NCBI GenBank assembly: GCA_003254885.1
Contig: QANT01004774.1
Coordinates: 1 to 23,131 of the forward strand
Source: Purshia tridentata
Lineage: Eukaryota > Streptophyta > Magnoliopsida > Rosales > Rosaceae
Direction: 5' to 3'
Length of the DNA stretch: 23,131 bases
Shown: positions 1 through 9,137 of the stretch, piece after piece
Layout: each line of letters opens with the position of its first letter
Position numbering within the stretch: position 1 is the stretch's first letter
Translations under genes and position numbers: made by a program
The notes under the pieces: model-generated
What the model saw: only the letters and a program-made list of their open reading frames with translations
The model's database searches: none
Told to the model about the DNA's origin: nothing

Positions 1-2090
1 AAACTATACATACTCCAATTCCTTTCACAACACGAAGAGGAACAAGGTTGTCCAAGTAGCTTCAAAGCTATAGATTGAAGAGTTGGTGTGGGAGCTCCAT
101 GGACAATCCACCACACCATTGGTTCCATGAGAAACCTATCATTCATAGCATCAATAGCTCCAAAGTCACCTAAGCACATTGAAAAAGTGGCATAAGCCAC
201 ATTGATCTCTCTTCTAACTTGCTCATCCGAAAAGAATTTCTCAAGACGCTTTTTTCTTTCCATTGTAATCTCAACATCTTGGTGTGGAGCAACACGGCTA
301 GGATCCTCTTAAAGCCATTCTGGACTATAATACCTATAAGTAAAAAATGACTTATTTTATAAAATTATAATCACAAATTAAAAGTAAAGTTTAAAGAAAT
401 AAGCACATAATATTTACATAAAAGAAAAGTAGCATATAATATTTACTGAGAATTTAAAGAATGAGCCAAAAAATGGAGTGGTGTACTACTCTTAGTCCAT
501 CTCTCCACTAAAATGATATACACCACATTAAAGAAGCCGCTATGTTCAAGTGGTTGCCTATGCTCATTCCTATAAATAGCTGCCTTCACCTTCTCTATCA
601 TGGTATCCCACCACTCATAAACTAAGTGAAGACATGGTTTATCTGTGCCAACCATCCTAATCATCTCATATATAGGACCTGTAAAGGAAAGTATGTAATC
701 AATCTCATCCCAAAAGTATTCATCCAATATCTTTTGCTTCATTGCTCTTGCTTTGCCTACATCATCCTCTTTATATAAAGACCAATTTTGACTAATCACC
801 ATTTGTTGTAGACCTTCCTTTACTTCCTTAAATCTTCTAATCATCACAAGTGTTGACGCAAACCTGAAAATTGAAAAATTAGCATAGCTCAAAAATCAAA
901 ATTGACAAAAAGAGAAAAGAAAATGAAAAAATAATAATTATAAAAGGCTTAGAAGCAAACCTTGTTTCAACAATGGAAAGCAACTTCAATTTGCAGTGGT
1001 CCTTATACATAGCCAATCTCATACTATGGTTCACAATAAAATTTTTTATGAACCAAACATCACCAGCAATGTCTGAAATCCATTTACATTCATCATGCCA
1101 ATCATCAGTTAGCTTTGGTGAGCATATGCTCTTCAAAGCAAGATTTAGGGTGTGAACCACACATGGCGTCCAAAAGATGTTGGGATATTTGGTCTCAATA
1201 AGTAACCCAGCAGCTCTACAAACGGGTGCATTGTCAGTGATAACTTGAACCACATTTTGATAACCAATTTCCTTAATGGATTCGATAAGGAAGTTGGCAA
1301 TACAATGTTTGTCCTTGTACTTTCCTTCACAATTAATTGCCTTCAAGAACATAGGCTTGCTTTCACAAGCTGCCATAACATTGATAAGTGGTCTTCTTTG
1401 TGAATCTGTGCACCCATCACTACACATACTTACACCCTTACTGCTTCATGTACTTTTGATTGGTTGTAAACACCGCTCAATGTGGCTTTTCTCTTGTTGC
1501 AAAAGTGTAATTCTTAGTGCATTGTAACCTAGTGGAATATATCCTGGAAGCATAGAAGCACGGACATAGGAGTTTCGATAGTGAGGATTCCATGCAAGGT
1601 GAAAGGACAACCCACCTGTATAAAACATCCTCGCAACTTCTGCATCACATTCTTCTCTAGCCTCCTTTTGAAAAGCTTTCTCAAGGGGCCCATTCATTCC
1701 CTGTCGCTTCTTTGATTGAACATGCACAGGCTCAGAATAACCCAAAGAACCAGTAGTGGGCAATGAAACTTGTCTTGGAGCTGCACTTTTCAACTTGTAT
1801 TCACATTCTCTCACAAGTTTTTTCATTTCTGCATAAACTCCATTAGTAACCTTGTTGCAACTTGCAATCCCATTTCCTGACATTTTCAACAAATGAAACT
1901 TGACTCTAGAGTAGGACCCTCTATAAGTTTTATGACAAAAATTACATTCAAACCTAGTATTTCTTCCTCCGCTTCCCATTTTTTCAAGCTTCTTAACATA
2001 CTTCCACAATGGAGCATGATCATCCACCTCAGTTTCGATATTCTCAATAGGATTAACTGTAGCATCTGCGTTATTATCCGGATGACTCAT
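1..2090 (-). pseudogene. hAT transposase (BED finger, DUF659, start of hATC), broken
   Basis: The transposase binds element ends and cuts and rejoins DNA. Start chosen at the ATG at 2090-2088, just inside a splice acceptor (exon begins 2094). Exons as I read them: 2090-961 (donor GT at 960-959), 863-447 (donor GTAAAT from 446) and 333-1 (acceptor ending at 334), all with consistent phase. Residues ~35-85 form a BED-type finger (FECNFC, then KFHLL and a later Cys). The DUF659 region follows, with Asp in CSDG (~225) and VITDNA (~286). The last exon enters the C-terminal dimerisation region (KLLGQPCSSSCCERNW). Two stops are in frame: TGA at 1448-1446 (codon ~215, just before KGVSMCSDG) and TAA at 311-309 after SPEWL. 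The reading frame is otherwise intact across both, so this is a fairly young pseudogene. The C-terminus is outside the window. Confidence 0.85.
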
Positions 2091-2093
2091 TTT

Positions 2094-2800
2094 CCTGAAC
2101 AATGATATATGAACAAATATTAACAAACAAAAAAATGTAATATATTAAAAAATATATTAATTTCACAAGTGGGTGCACTGTTCACAAGTGGGTGCACTAT
2201 TTAGTATTCACTATATATTAAGTATATGCTGGAAGTGAAAACAAGTGATCAAGCTTCCAAGTGGGTGTACTATTCACTATATATTAAATTTGAAAACAAC
2301 CTTCTGATCATCACATGGGTGCACTATTCACTATTTACATATATTATTGTGCAAAGCAGATCATAGCAAAGTGGAACACAAAGTTCATAATAAAATATTA
2401 TATATAAAATATCTCACTTATAAAGTATTATTTATCACATACTTCCATAAAGACTTTCAGTTTCAGCCAATATATAGTAATGATTGGAAAGCAAAACGCC
2501 CAAATGGAAACTAAAAAACTAGAGAGAACTAGGAGAAGTCAGATAACAGAGGGCCTGAGGCTTACCTTACCCATAGGGCCACACCCGATGGTTGATCTTA
2601 AAGCAAAATTTGATGAAGGTGAGTGACAACTTGAGACGACTGTGAAGATGAATGAGTCGAGTGACGAGACAACTTGATGAGTGGGCAGTAGCAGCTGCTT
2701 TTCCTCTCCAAAATAATAAAGAAATCAGAAAGTGGGCAGCAGAGAGATGAGTAGCAACTGGGTTTCCTTTCAAGATAACTCTTCATATTCTTCAAAATTA
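2094..2800 (-). other. hAT leader: probable 5'UTR intron and upstream region
   Basis: A good acceptor (TTGTTCAG) ends at 2095, four bases before the transposase ATG. Overlapping GTAAG donors lie at 2570-2561 (minus strand), suggesting a 5'UTR intron of about 0.47 kb. The ORFs here are short and resemble nothing I know. The exon assignment is an inference from splice motifs alone. Confidence 0.4.
2163..2335 (-). repeat. Four degenerate copies of a GTGGGTGCACT-type motif
   Basis: CACAAGTGGGTGCACT occurs at 2164 and 2183, then CCAAGTGGGTGTACTATTC near 2257 and CACATGGGTGCACTATTC near 2312. Three of the copies continue into a shared (TATT)CACTATxTA tail. They lie inside the presumed hAT 5'UTR intron and may be internal transposon repeats; no function is evident. 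Confidence 0.6.
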
Positions 2801-2880
2801 AGAGTTAATTCTTTCTAATATCTGAATAAGCGGCAAATTAATTGCCAAACTCTTCGTATTCTGCCTCACATGCATAAAAA

Positions 2881-3059
2881 GTATTCGAAAAATTAGATAC
2901 TCGTATCTGATTGGTCCGATACACGTATCTTATTGATCTGATACGTATTCGTTGATTGAGATACGTATCCAAGTCGTATCTATCTGTATCTACAGCGTAT
3001 CTGTATTCGACACGTATCCGATACGGGATACGGTAGTTTTTCCACGTATCCATGCTTCG
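2881..3059. repeat. hAT subterminal array of GATAC/GTATC motifs
   Basis: Between 2896 and 3050 I count six GATAC (2896, 2918, 2940, 2960, 3020, 3027) and eight GTATC (2903, 2925, 2965, 2976, 2986, 2997, 3014, 3046). Several are joined into palindromes such as GATACGTATC (2960-2969). Clustered short motifs in both orientations next to the end are the usual transposase-binding arrangement in hAT elements. The array stops at the ATGCTTCGG near 3052-3060. Confidence 0.7.
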
Positions 3060-3340
3060 GAGATGGTACTTTTTGGTTATGTTAGTATGATTACAGCAAC
3101 ATGTTTTCAAATGTTCTACATATGCTAATCTCTCTCTCTCTCTCTCTCTCTCTCCCCTCCTCCCTCTCTCTCTACATAGCTTATTTTGCACCTGATTAAG
3201 ACTTGTATTAATGACATTTGTTTGTATGTTATTGCAGACACAATTGAGTAAAAGAGGTGTGAAAAAAGTCTGAGTTGGGTTCCCTCTCCTTTTTTTAAAA
3301 AAGACGGAGAGCAGCAGTTGTATTCTGCGATGAGAGTGAA
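3060..3340. other. Spacer with (TC)n microsatellite, no gene seen
   Basis: Contains (TC)13 at 3129-3154, followed by a C/T-rich stretch to about 3173. The remainder is AT-rich and I recognise no coding similarity on either strand. It could be original genomic DNA between the hAT end and the long LTR block, or the undefined left end of that block. Confidence 0.5.
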
Positions 3341-3352
3341 GAAAAGGTCTTA

Positions 3353-3566
3353 AGCTCACGAGTTCATTGACATGCGGCATGGGTGATTTAGAGTTACGGT
3401 TAAAAAGTTATGAACATGGTAAAGGAGCTCAAGGTTGACTTTTTAAATTATTTGAAGATTAGAGTTGACTTTGACATGGTTGCGTAGAGCTCAACTCCAC
3501 GAGTTCGTAGACACGTAGCACGCGTTAAACGGAGCTACGGTTTGAAAGTTACGGACGTGTGAAGGG
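3353..3566 (+). repeat. Diverged tandem pair (~75 bp units, ~135 bp apart)
   Basis: Unit A (3353-~3424) and unit B (3488-~3566) both run AGCTC, CACGAGTTC, GACA(T/C)G, GGAG/AGAG, a (T)TACGGTT or CTACGGTT core, AAAGTTA(T/C)G, and a purine-rich end. Intervening DNA holds two TTGACT motifs (3435, 3465). The pair lies in the left part of the long LTR-like block. Confidence 0.55.
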
Positions 3567-4082
3567 AAGGACAAATTGGTAATTTTGAAAAAGTGGTTTT
3601 TCAAAAGGCACAGAAACCCAGAAATTTCCAGATTTCTCTCTCCTCTCTCCCGCAGTTCNGTTTCTTATCTATAGAAATCGATCATGTTTGTTCTATCTTC
3701 ATGATAATCGACCATTGTTAAATTTGTATATCATTGCAACTTGGTGTTTTCTTTTCTTTGAATTTTGGCTGCTATGTTTGTTTTCGGTTTAACTGAAAAT
3801 ATGGGAGCTTTAGCACCAGGTAACTGTTTCGGATTAAATTCTGCAAATTTAACTTCTGTTAGAGCACACATGGGGGTGCAAATAGGTTCTTTTCAGTCTA
3901 AGCATGCTGCCCCATTCTTGAGTTTTATTTGGAATTGCCTTGTTGCCGTATATATGTAGTTTGTGTTCTTGATTCTGGGCTTCATGGCTATATATATATA
4001 TATTGGCATAAATATTGTTAAGCAATTAAATTTTATTGATTATAATCCGCTGCTATATCATATTGGAACCATGTAGTTTGTT

Positions 4083-4585
4083 TTAGCTAAACGCGAGTTT
4101 CGTTTTTGACAGTTGACCGCCGTTGACCGCCCGTTGCCCGTCGTAGGACTCGCTGCGTGTGACGGTTCCAGCGACCGTTCCTTGGTTTTTGGCCTCGGGC
4201 CAACCACCCGAGCTTGTGGGTGAGTTCTCGGACCTTCCGCGTGTGTTTTCCGAGGGTTGGGCAGCCACCGTGCGTGGTGGTTCCCGCCGTTTCAGTTGAT
4301 TGTTGAATTGATTGTGAACCTGTCGTGAATTCTGGTTTATTAGCTAAACACGACTTTCGTTTTTGGCAGTTGACCGCTCGTTGACCGTCGTAGGACCCGC
4401 TGCGTGTGACGGTTCCAGCGACCGTTCCTTGGTTTTCGGCTTCGGGCCAACCACCCGAGCTTGTGGGTGAGTTTCTCGGACCTTCCGCGTGGTTTCCGAG
4501 GGTCGGGTAGCCACCGTGCGTGGTGGTTCCCGCCCGTTTTCGTGATTGTTGGCTTGATTGTGAACTTGTTGTGAATTCTGGTTTA
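4083..4585 (+). repeat. Tandem duplication of a ~250-bp GC-rich segment
   Basis: Unit 1 is 4083-4339 (257 bp) and unit 2 is 4340-4585 (246 bp), head to tail with no spacer. Both begin TTAGCTAAAC and end GAATTCTGGTTTA, and they share long identical blocks such as GTGTGACGGTTCCAGCGACC. Each unit carries two TTGACC motifs near its start (4113, 4123; 4370, 4381). Differences are scattered substitutions and small indels, roughly 90% identity by eye. It sits inside the long LTR-like block. Confidence 0.9.
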
Positions 4586-5246
4586 TATCTTGGACTGTTT
4601 GGTCTTACCAGGTGCGCTCGGCTTGGGAATTTGTATTCCCGATGCCGTTATGCTGCCGGATTTTTGAATTCGAGCAAAGGAGCCACGAAGGACACGAAGG
4701 GTAGTTTAGTCTTTTCGCGTGGTCACGGTGAGTGAACCTAGGAATCCTTTAACTCTCAGTTAGTTAGTTACTTGGCTGTTTTGAATACTTGGTTGTTTGG
4801 TTGCTGGTACTAGTTAAGAGGGGTACGGAATTAGGAATGGAATTTAAGTAAGGATCAGTGATTGTGTTGAGGGTTTGTGAATGCCAGTTGGAGAGTTTCG
4901 GTTAGGATTGGGATTCCCAGGATTTTAAGATTATTGTTGTTAAGGTGATTTGGTGTGGATTTCAGTTTTGGGAAACTGATTTTAAGAACTCAATTTATTC
5001 TTGGTTAAAGATAAAGATTTGATCTTATTTATCGGTTTTTGGAAACTTTGGTTTTTTAAGAAAGGATTTTATTAGTTGTGGTTTGAAAAACTTAAAAGTG
5101 GACTTAAATTGCCGTATGAGTACCCAGCTACAGATAAGTTCAGTAAGGTCTTTGGGACCCATCGTGACACACACTTAGGCTTTGGGCCGTGTGTTGCGGT
5201 GCCTCGCCCTTTGGGGGCAGCTCTGCGTGCACGTATGACAGTTATT

Positions 5247-5400
5247 TGCCCTGCCTGTACGATGCAGAATTCCGTACAGGTGTATGGCCAGTTAGCTTTG
5301 CCCTGCCTGTACGATGCAGAATTCTGTGCAGGTGTATGGCCAGTTAGATTCGCCCTGCTCGTACGATGCAGCATTCCGTACGAGTGTATGGCCAGTTTTC
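5247..5400 (+). repeat. Three tandem 52-bp units, each containing an 8-bp-stem hairpin
   Basis: Units at 5247-5298, 5299-5350 and 5351-~5400. Each contains an inverted repeat around an 11-nt loop ATGCAGxATTC: CCTGTACG/CGTACAGG in unit 1, CCTGTACG/TGTGCAGG in unit 2 (two G-U wobbles if transcribed), CTCGTACG/CGTACGAG in unit 3 (two pairs changed on both sides). Each unit ends TGTATGGCCAGTT. A more degraded fourth relative may precede at ~5202-5245 (CGCCCT...CGTATGACAGTTA). It sits within the long LTR-like block. Confidence 0.9.
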
Positions 5401-6165
5401 CAGGGTACTTAGACGATGGTTTTATTTATATTGTTAGCTTACAGTTGTTATTGAGAATTATAGATTTCAGTTTTTAATTGATATTTTAAGAACTTGACCA
5501 GTTTTATTAATTTATCAGAGTTTTCAGTACTTGTTTTATGAATTGGGATTTTGATCAGCTTTATTGTTTTCTCAAAGAGTTTGCAAAAATGGATTTCAAA
5601 CGCAGGTTTCTACAAAGAGTTTTCAGTGGATTTATAAAATGTTTTAAAACTAGGGGAATCTCAAGGGGTGACAGTGAAGTGTTGGGAAACTTTGAATTTA
5701 AAGGTTTAGGTGAGAATTGATTACCGGGGTTTGAGTAACAAATGTCATTTGAGATTTAAGTGTAAGTAAAAGATTTCGGAGTATCAATGGTTTTAGTTGA
5801 GGATTTAGTGTGTTCTAAAGGTTATTTGAGGATAGTGGAAGGATTAATTGAGGTTTAAATTGGTTCTGAATAGATACCGAGGATTCTAAGATTATTGGAG
5901 AATCTAGTGGGATTCTAAGTCAGGATCTGGTGGATTGTTCAAGGTGATCGTTCAGTTAGAGGTTAAATTGAGGATCTTTGAGGGATTAAGGATTTTAGTG
6001 GAATTGATCTGTTTAGAGGATTTGGTGATCAAGTTAAGGTTTATGACTTGTGATTTGTGGTTTGATTGTGCGTGAGACATTAAAGGGGATTGTGATTGAT
6101 TATCTAAATTGAGTTTAATTTGAGGTTTTCATTTAGATTTCACTCACACGAGCTCTAGTGAGCTT

Positions 6166-6189
6166 ACCGGGTCTGTGTGTAAACCCGGT
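6166..6189 (+). repeat. 7-bp-stem hairpin ACCGGGT/ACCCGGT
   Basis: ACCGGGT (6166-6172) and ACCCGGT (6183-6189) are perfect inverted copies around a 10-nt loop, in the GC-rich 3' part of the long LTR-like block, shortly before a TTTTTGCAG motif. There is no poly-T tract, so it is not a terminator. A structural element of an LTR transcript is possible but unproven. Confidence 0.4.
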
Positions 6190-6479
6190 GCACCTGTGGT
6201 TGGGTGCATGGTTCGTTTTTGCAGGTTGAGCGAGCTGAGGAGGCAGTGGAGAGAAGACGAGGCAGTGGGACCAGCACTGTGTTCAGAAAGTTATTTTACA
6301 CTGTGACTTTTATGTAAAGGTTTTACATTTGGTTTTATATGAATGGTTTAGCAAAATTTCAGTTGTGCTTTTATAAATTATTTTATATTCATGGCTCACA
6401 GTTTCAGAAAAAGGGCCCACAGGGAACAGTTATCAGTTTTCAGCAGTTTAGGCACGTGCCCGAGGGTCGGGGCGTGTCA

Positions 6480-6519
6480 GTTAGGTTAAGGATGAAAGAG
6501 GTTTAACATTTGGTATCAG
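6480..6519 (+). repeat. 5' LTR stub plus primer-binding site
   Basis: 6480-6508 matches the last 29 bp of the 3' LTR (8819-8847) with four differences by eye, ending TTTAACA. TGGTATCAG at 6511-6519, two bases later, is the start of the initiator tRNA-Met primer site common to plant LTR elements; it is followed by a diverged CCAGCC. Confidence 0.8.
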
Positions 6520-6634
6520 CCAGCCCGTTCCTCTGTTCCCTTCCTTTTATGCCTCGCCATTTGACCTGCTATCGTCGCTTCATGATCCATTATATCATGG
6601 GTGGAGATTTCATTGGGATCATGAAGCTACATAG

Positions 6635-8461
6635 GCATTTCAAAAGCTCAAATATATAATGGTTTCCCCACCAGTCTTGGCTCTCCTTGATTTTCACATT
6701 CCCTTCATTTTGGAATGTGATGCTTTTGGGAATGGGATAAGGGCTGTACTAGAACAAAGGGGAAGACCTATCTCATTTACAAGCCAAGCTCTTGAGCCTA
6801 GGAATCAAGCCCTTTCAGTCTATGAAAAATAACTGATTGCAATTGTCTATGCTATCAACAAGTGGTAGAGTTATCTCTTGGGAGGACATTTTGTGATTAA
6901 AACTGATCACAATAGTCTTAAGTTTTTCTTAACATAGAGAGCAAACACACCTTTCCAGCAAAAATGGGCAGCCAAACTCTTGGGGTATGACTATGAAATC
7001 CAGTACAAACATGGTGTGGAAAATGTGGTTGCTGATGCACTCTTAAGCTCCAAGCCATATCTTACCCATATTTTGGATGGTTGGATGAATTGAGGAAGCA
7101 TGTAGAGTAGGATGAGTGGATCCGTAATAAATTGCAAGAGGTAACTTCCTTGGATCCTAACTCTAAGATCAACCAAGGTTGAGAAAATTTCATATGGAGA
7201 ATGGTTTTCTCAAGTATTAAGCTAGAATGGTTCTTAGTCCTTCCTCTCCATGGAGACAAAAGGTTTTAATGAACACCACTCAAATCTAGTTGCAGGCCAT
7301 CCAAGAATGCTCAAAACATATTAGAGGTTGAAAAGAGGGTTTTATTGGTAGGGTATGAAGAATGATGGGAAGCAATGGGTAGCTGAATGTGCTATTTGCT
7401 AGCAAAACAAATATAAAACAATCTCCCCTCTAGGTTTGCTGCAAGCCTTGACTATCATTGAGCATGTGTGGACTAACATAAGCATGGAATTTGTTGTAGG
7501 ATTACCACCAAGTAGGGAAAAACAGTGATTCTAGTAGTGGTGGACCAGCTTACTTCATAGCATTGGCAGACTCCTATACAGTAGCCTGGTCACTTAAGTA
7601 TTCATTGAAAATGTGTTTAGGCTTCATGGAATGCCAAGTACAATTGTTAGTGACAGAGATCCAATATTCCTCAGTTTGTTTTGGAAGGAAGTGTTCAAAC
7701 TACATGGCTCCAAATTATGTATGTCTTCTGGTTATCACCCCTACAGTGATAGATAGACAGAGGTTGTATATAGGTGTTTAGAAATCTATTTAAAGTGTTT
7801 CACGGGCTACCAACCTAAGAAATGGGACACATGGCTTTCTTAGGCTGAGTGGAGCAACACATTTCTACCAATGCCACCCCATTCGAGTTGGTACATGGAT
7901 ACCCTTCACCACAAATTTTTGCTTATGAATTGGGTTCAGCAAGGCTAGACACAGTGGAGAAAAGTCTTATTGAGAAAGACAAAATATTGAAGATGTTGAG
8001 AACTAATCTGGAAGTTGTTCAAAATAGAATGTAGGTTGAAGCAAATAAGCATAGGATAGAGATGGAGTTTTTTGTTGGTGATTTTGTATATCTTAAGGTG
8101 GTTTCTTATTAACTTCAGTCTTTGGCCTCACATTCACATTATAAATTACATCCTAGATATTATGGCCCTTATGAGATTATAGAGAGGATTGGGAAGGTGG
8201 GTTACAAAAGTTCATCCAGTATTCCATGTGAGCTGCTTGAAAAAGCATTTGGGCTCTCAAGTTGTTCTAGGAGCAGTCTTGCCACTGATCACAGATTAGG
8301 GAATTGTGCTAGTTGAGCCAGAAGCAATCTTGCAAAAAAGAATCTATTAGAAAGGAAATGTGGCTGGTGTTCAAACCTTGGTGCATTGGAAAGGTCACAC
8401 TTCAAATGAAGCTACTTGGGAAGATTTTGATGAATTTGTTGCTAAGTTTCCAGATTTCTAG
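6635..8461 (+). pseudogene. gypsy pol remnant: RNase H, integrase, chromodomain
   Basis: RNase H (6635-~7050) retains the ECDAFGNGIRAVLEQ and KTDHNSLKF blocks but has stops, the first at 6830-6832 where the family has its acidic residue. Integrase follows: an HHCC finger near 7275-7400 (HSNLVAGHP, CAIC), then a core with VVDQLT, IVSDRDP and TEVV blocks split over different frames. The C-terminal part includes HPRYYGPYEIIERIG (~8147-8190) and HPVFHVSCLKKHLGSQVV. A chromodomain-like end at ~8300-8461 contains LVHWKGHTSNEATWEDF and stops at 8459-8461. At least seven stops and several frameshifts exclude function. Chromodomains of this group target insertion to particular chromatin. Confidence 0.85.
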
Positions 8462-8550
8462 ATTTAGCAGTCCAGGTTTCTATCTCAAGAGTTTCTACCG
8501 GGAAAAGCTAGTTCATAGATCAATCACAACCTTGTGGACAAGGCTGAACT

Positions 8551-8847
8551 CAAGGGGAGAGTAATCGTTAGGAGCCTCTTGTGATTTTACTGTTTACTCA
8601 TTTACATTACAGTTTTATATGTAATTGCTAGGAGCCTCTTGTTATTGTAAGTGGCCACGTGGCACACAAATGGGGATTGGAAGCCTTAAATTGTCTAACG
8701 GCTTTCCAAAGCAAAAGTAGCGTGTAATTTGGATTTATCAGAAACGAAAATAACTTCATTGGAGCTCTGCTCCTTTTTCTTCGTCCACCATATCTGTTCT
8801 TTTCTTATTCCTTGCATAGTTAGGTTAAGGTTGAGAGAGATTTAACA
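8551..8847 (+). repeat. gypsy polypurine tract and 3' LTR, with a duplicated LTR start
   Basis: The purine run AAGGGGAGAG at 8552-8561 is followed by the LTR, ending TTTAACA at 8847. The LTR start is ambiguous. GTAATCGTTAGGAGCCTCTT (8561-8580) and GTAATTGCTAGGAGCCTCTT (8621-8640) are near-identical, 60 bp apart. The second offers a canonical TG at 8626; the first would start CG at 8566. The LTR is therefore 282 or 222 bp, short for a gypsy element. Confidence 0.7.
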
Positions 8848-8903
8848 ATTTTGGTTGTTCTTTTTGGAGTAAGATTTTGGTTGCTTTTTCATTGTTCTCT
8901 AGA

Positions 8904-9137
8904 GTAAGAGGGGGCCACAGAAAAACTCAAATGAAGATCGTTAAGCAAGAGTCTACTATCCAAGATCTTGAAAAAGAACACTCAGTTCTGCTTCAAGAAT
9001 TGGAAATGGACAAAAAGCGAGGGGAGGAACTTCATCAAACTAGCATTGATCGAGCACCTCATCAGGGCCTAGTTGGTTGTGCAAAACAATTGACAAGCTC
9101 AACTTGGAGGAGCTCACCAAGTTAAAAGGGATCTCTG
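8904..9137 (+). pseudogene. AGL62-like type I MADS-box pseudogene, left part
   Basis: Type I (M-alpha) MADS proteins are DNA-binding transcription factors mostly acting in the female gametophyte and endosperm. From 8904 the frame gives VRGGHRKTQMKIVKQEST, the N-terminal MADS helix (RGRRK..MKIV..ES in the family). It then jumps directly to EKEHSVLLQELEMDKKRGEEL, which belongs well after the MADS domain, so most of the MADS domain is deleted. After GCAKQ (~9090) the frame shifts and the other frame reads IDKLNLEELTKLKG, matching the conserved acidic C-terminal motif of AGL62-like proteins. No start codon remains. The copy is interrupted at 9133-9137 by the copia element and resumes at 14606. 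The 3' gypsy LTR ends 56 bp upstream. Confidence 0.75.
9133..9137. repeat. Target-site duplication CTCTG, left copy
   Basis: Identical to 14606-14610 immediately after the 3' LTR. Removing the element and one copy rejoins the MADS pseudogene between LTKLKG and LEELKENV, which confirms both boundaries. Confidence 0.95.

Larger units (their letters stand above)
1..3060 (-). mobile_element. hAT-superfamily DNA transposon, 3' part beyond the window edge
   Basis: A cut-and-paste transposon read on the minus strand. It comprises a transposase gene (1-2090), a leader with a probable 5'UTR intron (2094-~2800) and an outer end near 3060 built from many GATAC/GTATC motifs followed by ATGCTTCG. Many plant hAT elements have such subterminal arrays and a similar GCTTC-type end, and this is why I place the boundary near 3060; the exact terminal base and the 8-bp target duplication cannot be confirmed because the other end lies outside the window. 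In-frame stops in the transposase make this copy non-autonomous. Confidence 0.75.
3341..6479 (+). mobile_element. Long LTR-like block, Tekay-type chromovirus LTR (solo or truncated)
   Basis: No long credible ORF is present. The right end, CGAGGGTCGGGGCGTGTCA (ending 6479), resembles the 3' terminus of large Tekay-type Ty3/gypsy LTRs, which normally abut an initiator-Met primer site; here it abuts a fragment of another element's LTR, so this is a 3' or solo LTR. Supporting traits are repeated GGAGCTACGGTTTGAAAGTTACGG-type segments near 3350-3560, alternating GC-rich and AT-rich blocks, and internal tandem duplications (annotated separately). The left end is not resolved: I see no clear TG start or matching target duplication. 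One base is undetermined (N at 3659). Family assignment rests on recognition of the LTR end and is moderate. Confidence 0.5.
6480..8847 (+). mobile_element. Deleted Ty3/gypsy chromovirus with short LTRs
   Basis: The order is a 5' LTR stub (6480-6508), Met-type primer site (6511-6519), a short leader, then directly RNase H, integrase and chromodomain (6635-8461), PPT (8551-8561) and 3' LTR (8566-8847). The gag, protease and most of the reverse transcriptase are missing, so an internal deletion joined the leader to the end of the RT region near 6600-6635. The two LTR ends match: GTTAGGTTAAGG, then a purine-rich stretch, then TTTAACA in both. Many stops and frameshifts show it is old and inactive. 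Confidence 0.8.

Noticed and set aside
2838..3380. 180-codon minus-strand ORF with Arg/Tyr-rich and Arg-Glu repeat segments
   Set aside because: It is the translation of the GATAC array and the TC microsatellite; no protein family fits.
5247..5400. CRISPR-like repeat array
   Set aside because: Units are directly adjacent with no unique spacers, and the context is a plant LTR.
5076..5477. 133-codon plus-strand ORF and a 100-codon opposite ORF in the long LTR
   Set aside because: The apparent repeats in the peptides come from the 52-bp tandem units, which are best explained as a non-coding hairpin array (52 is not a multiple of three).
3081..6484. GTTAG at 3081-3085 and 6480-6484 as the target duplication of the long LTR
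   Set aside because: The base after the left copy would start the LTR with TA, not TG, and the sequence left of it does not match the missing chromovirus LTR; a 5-bp match is expected by chance.
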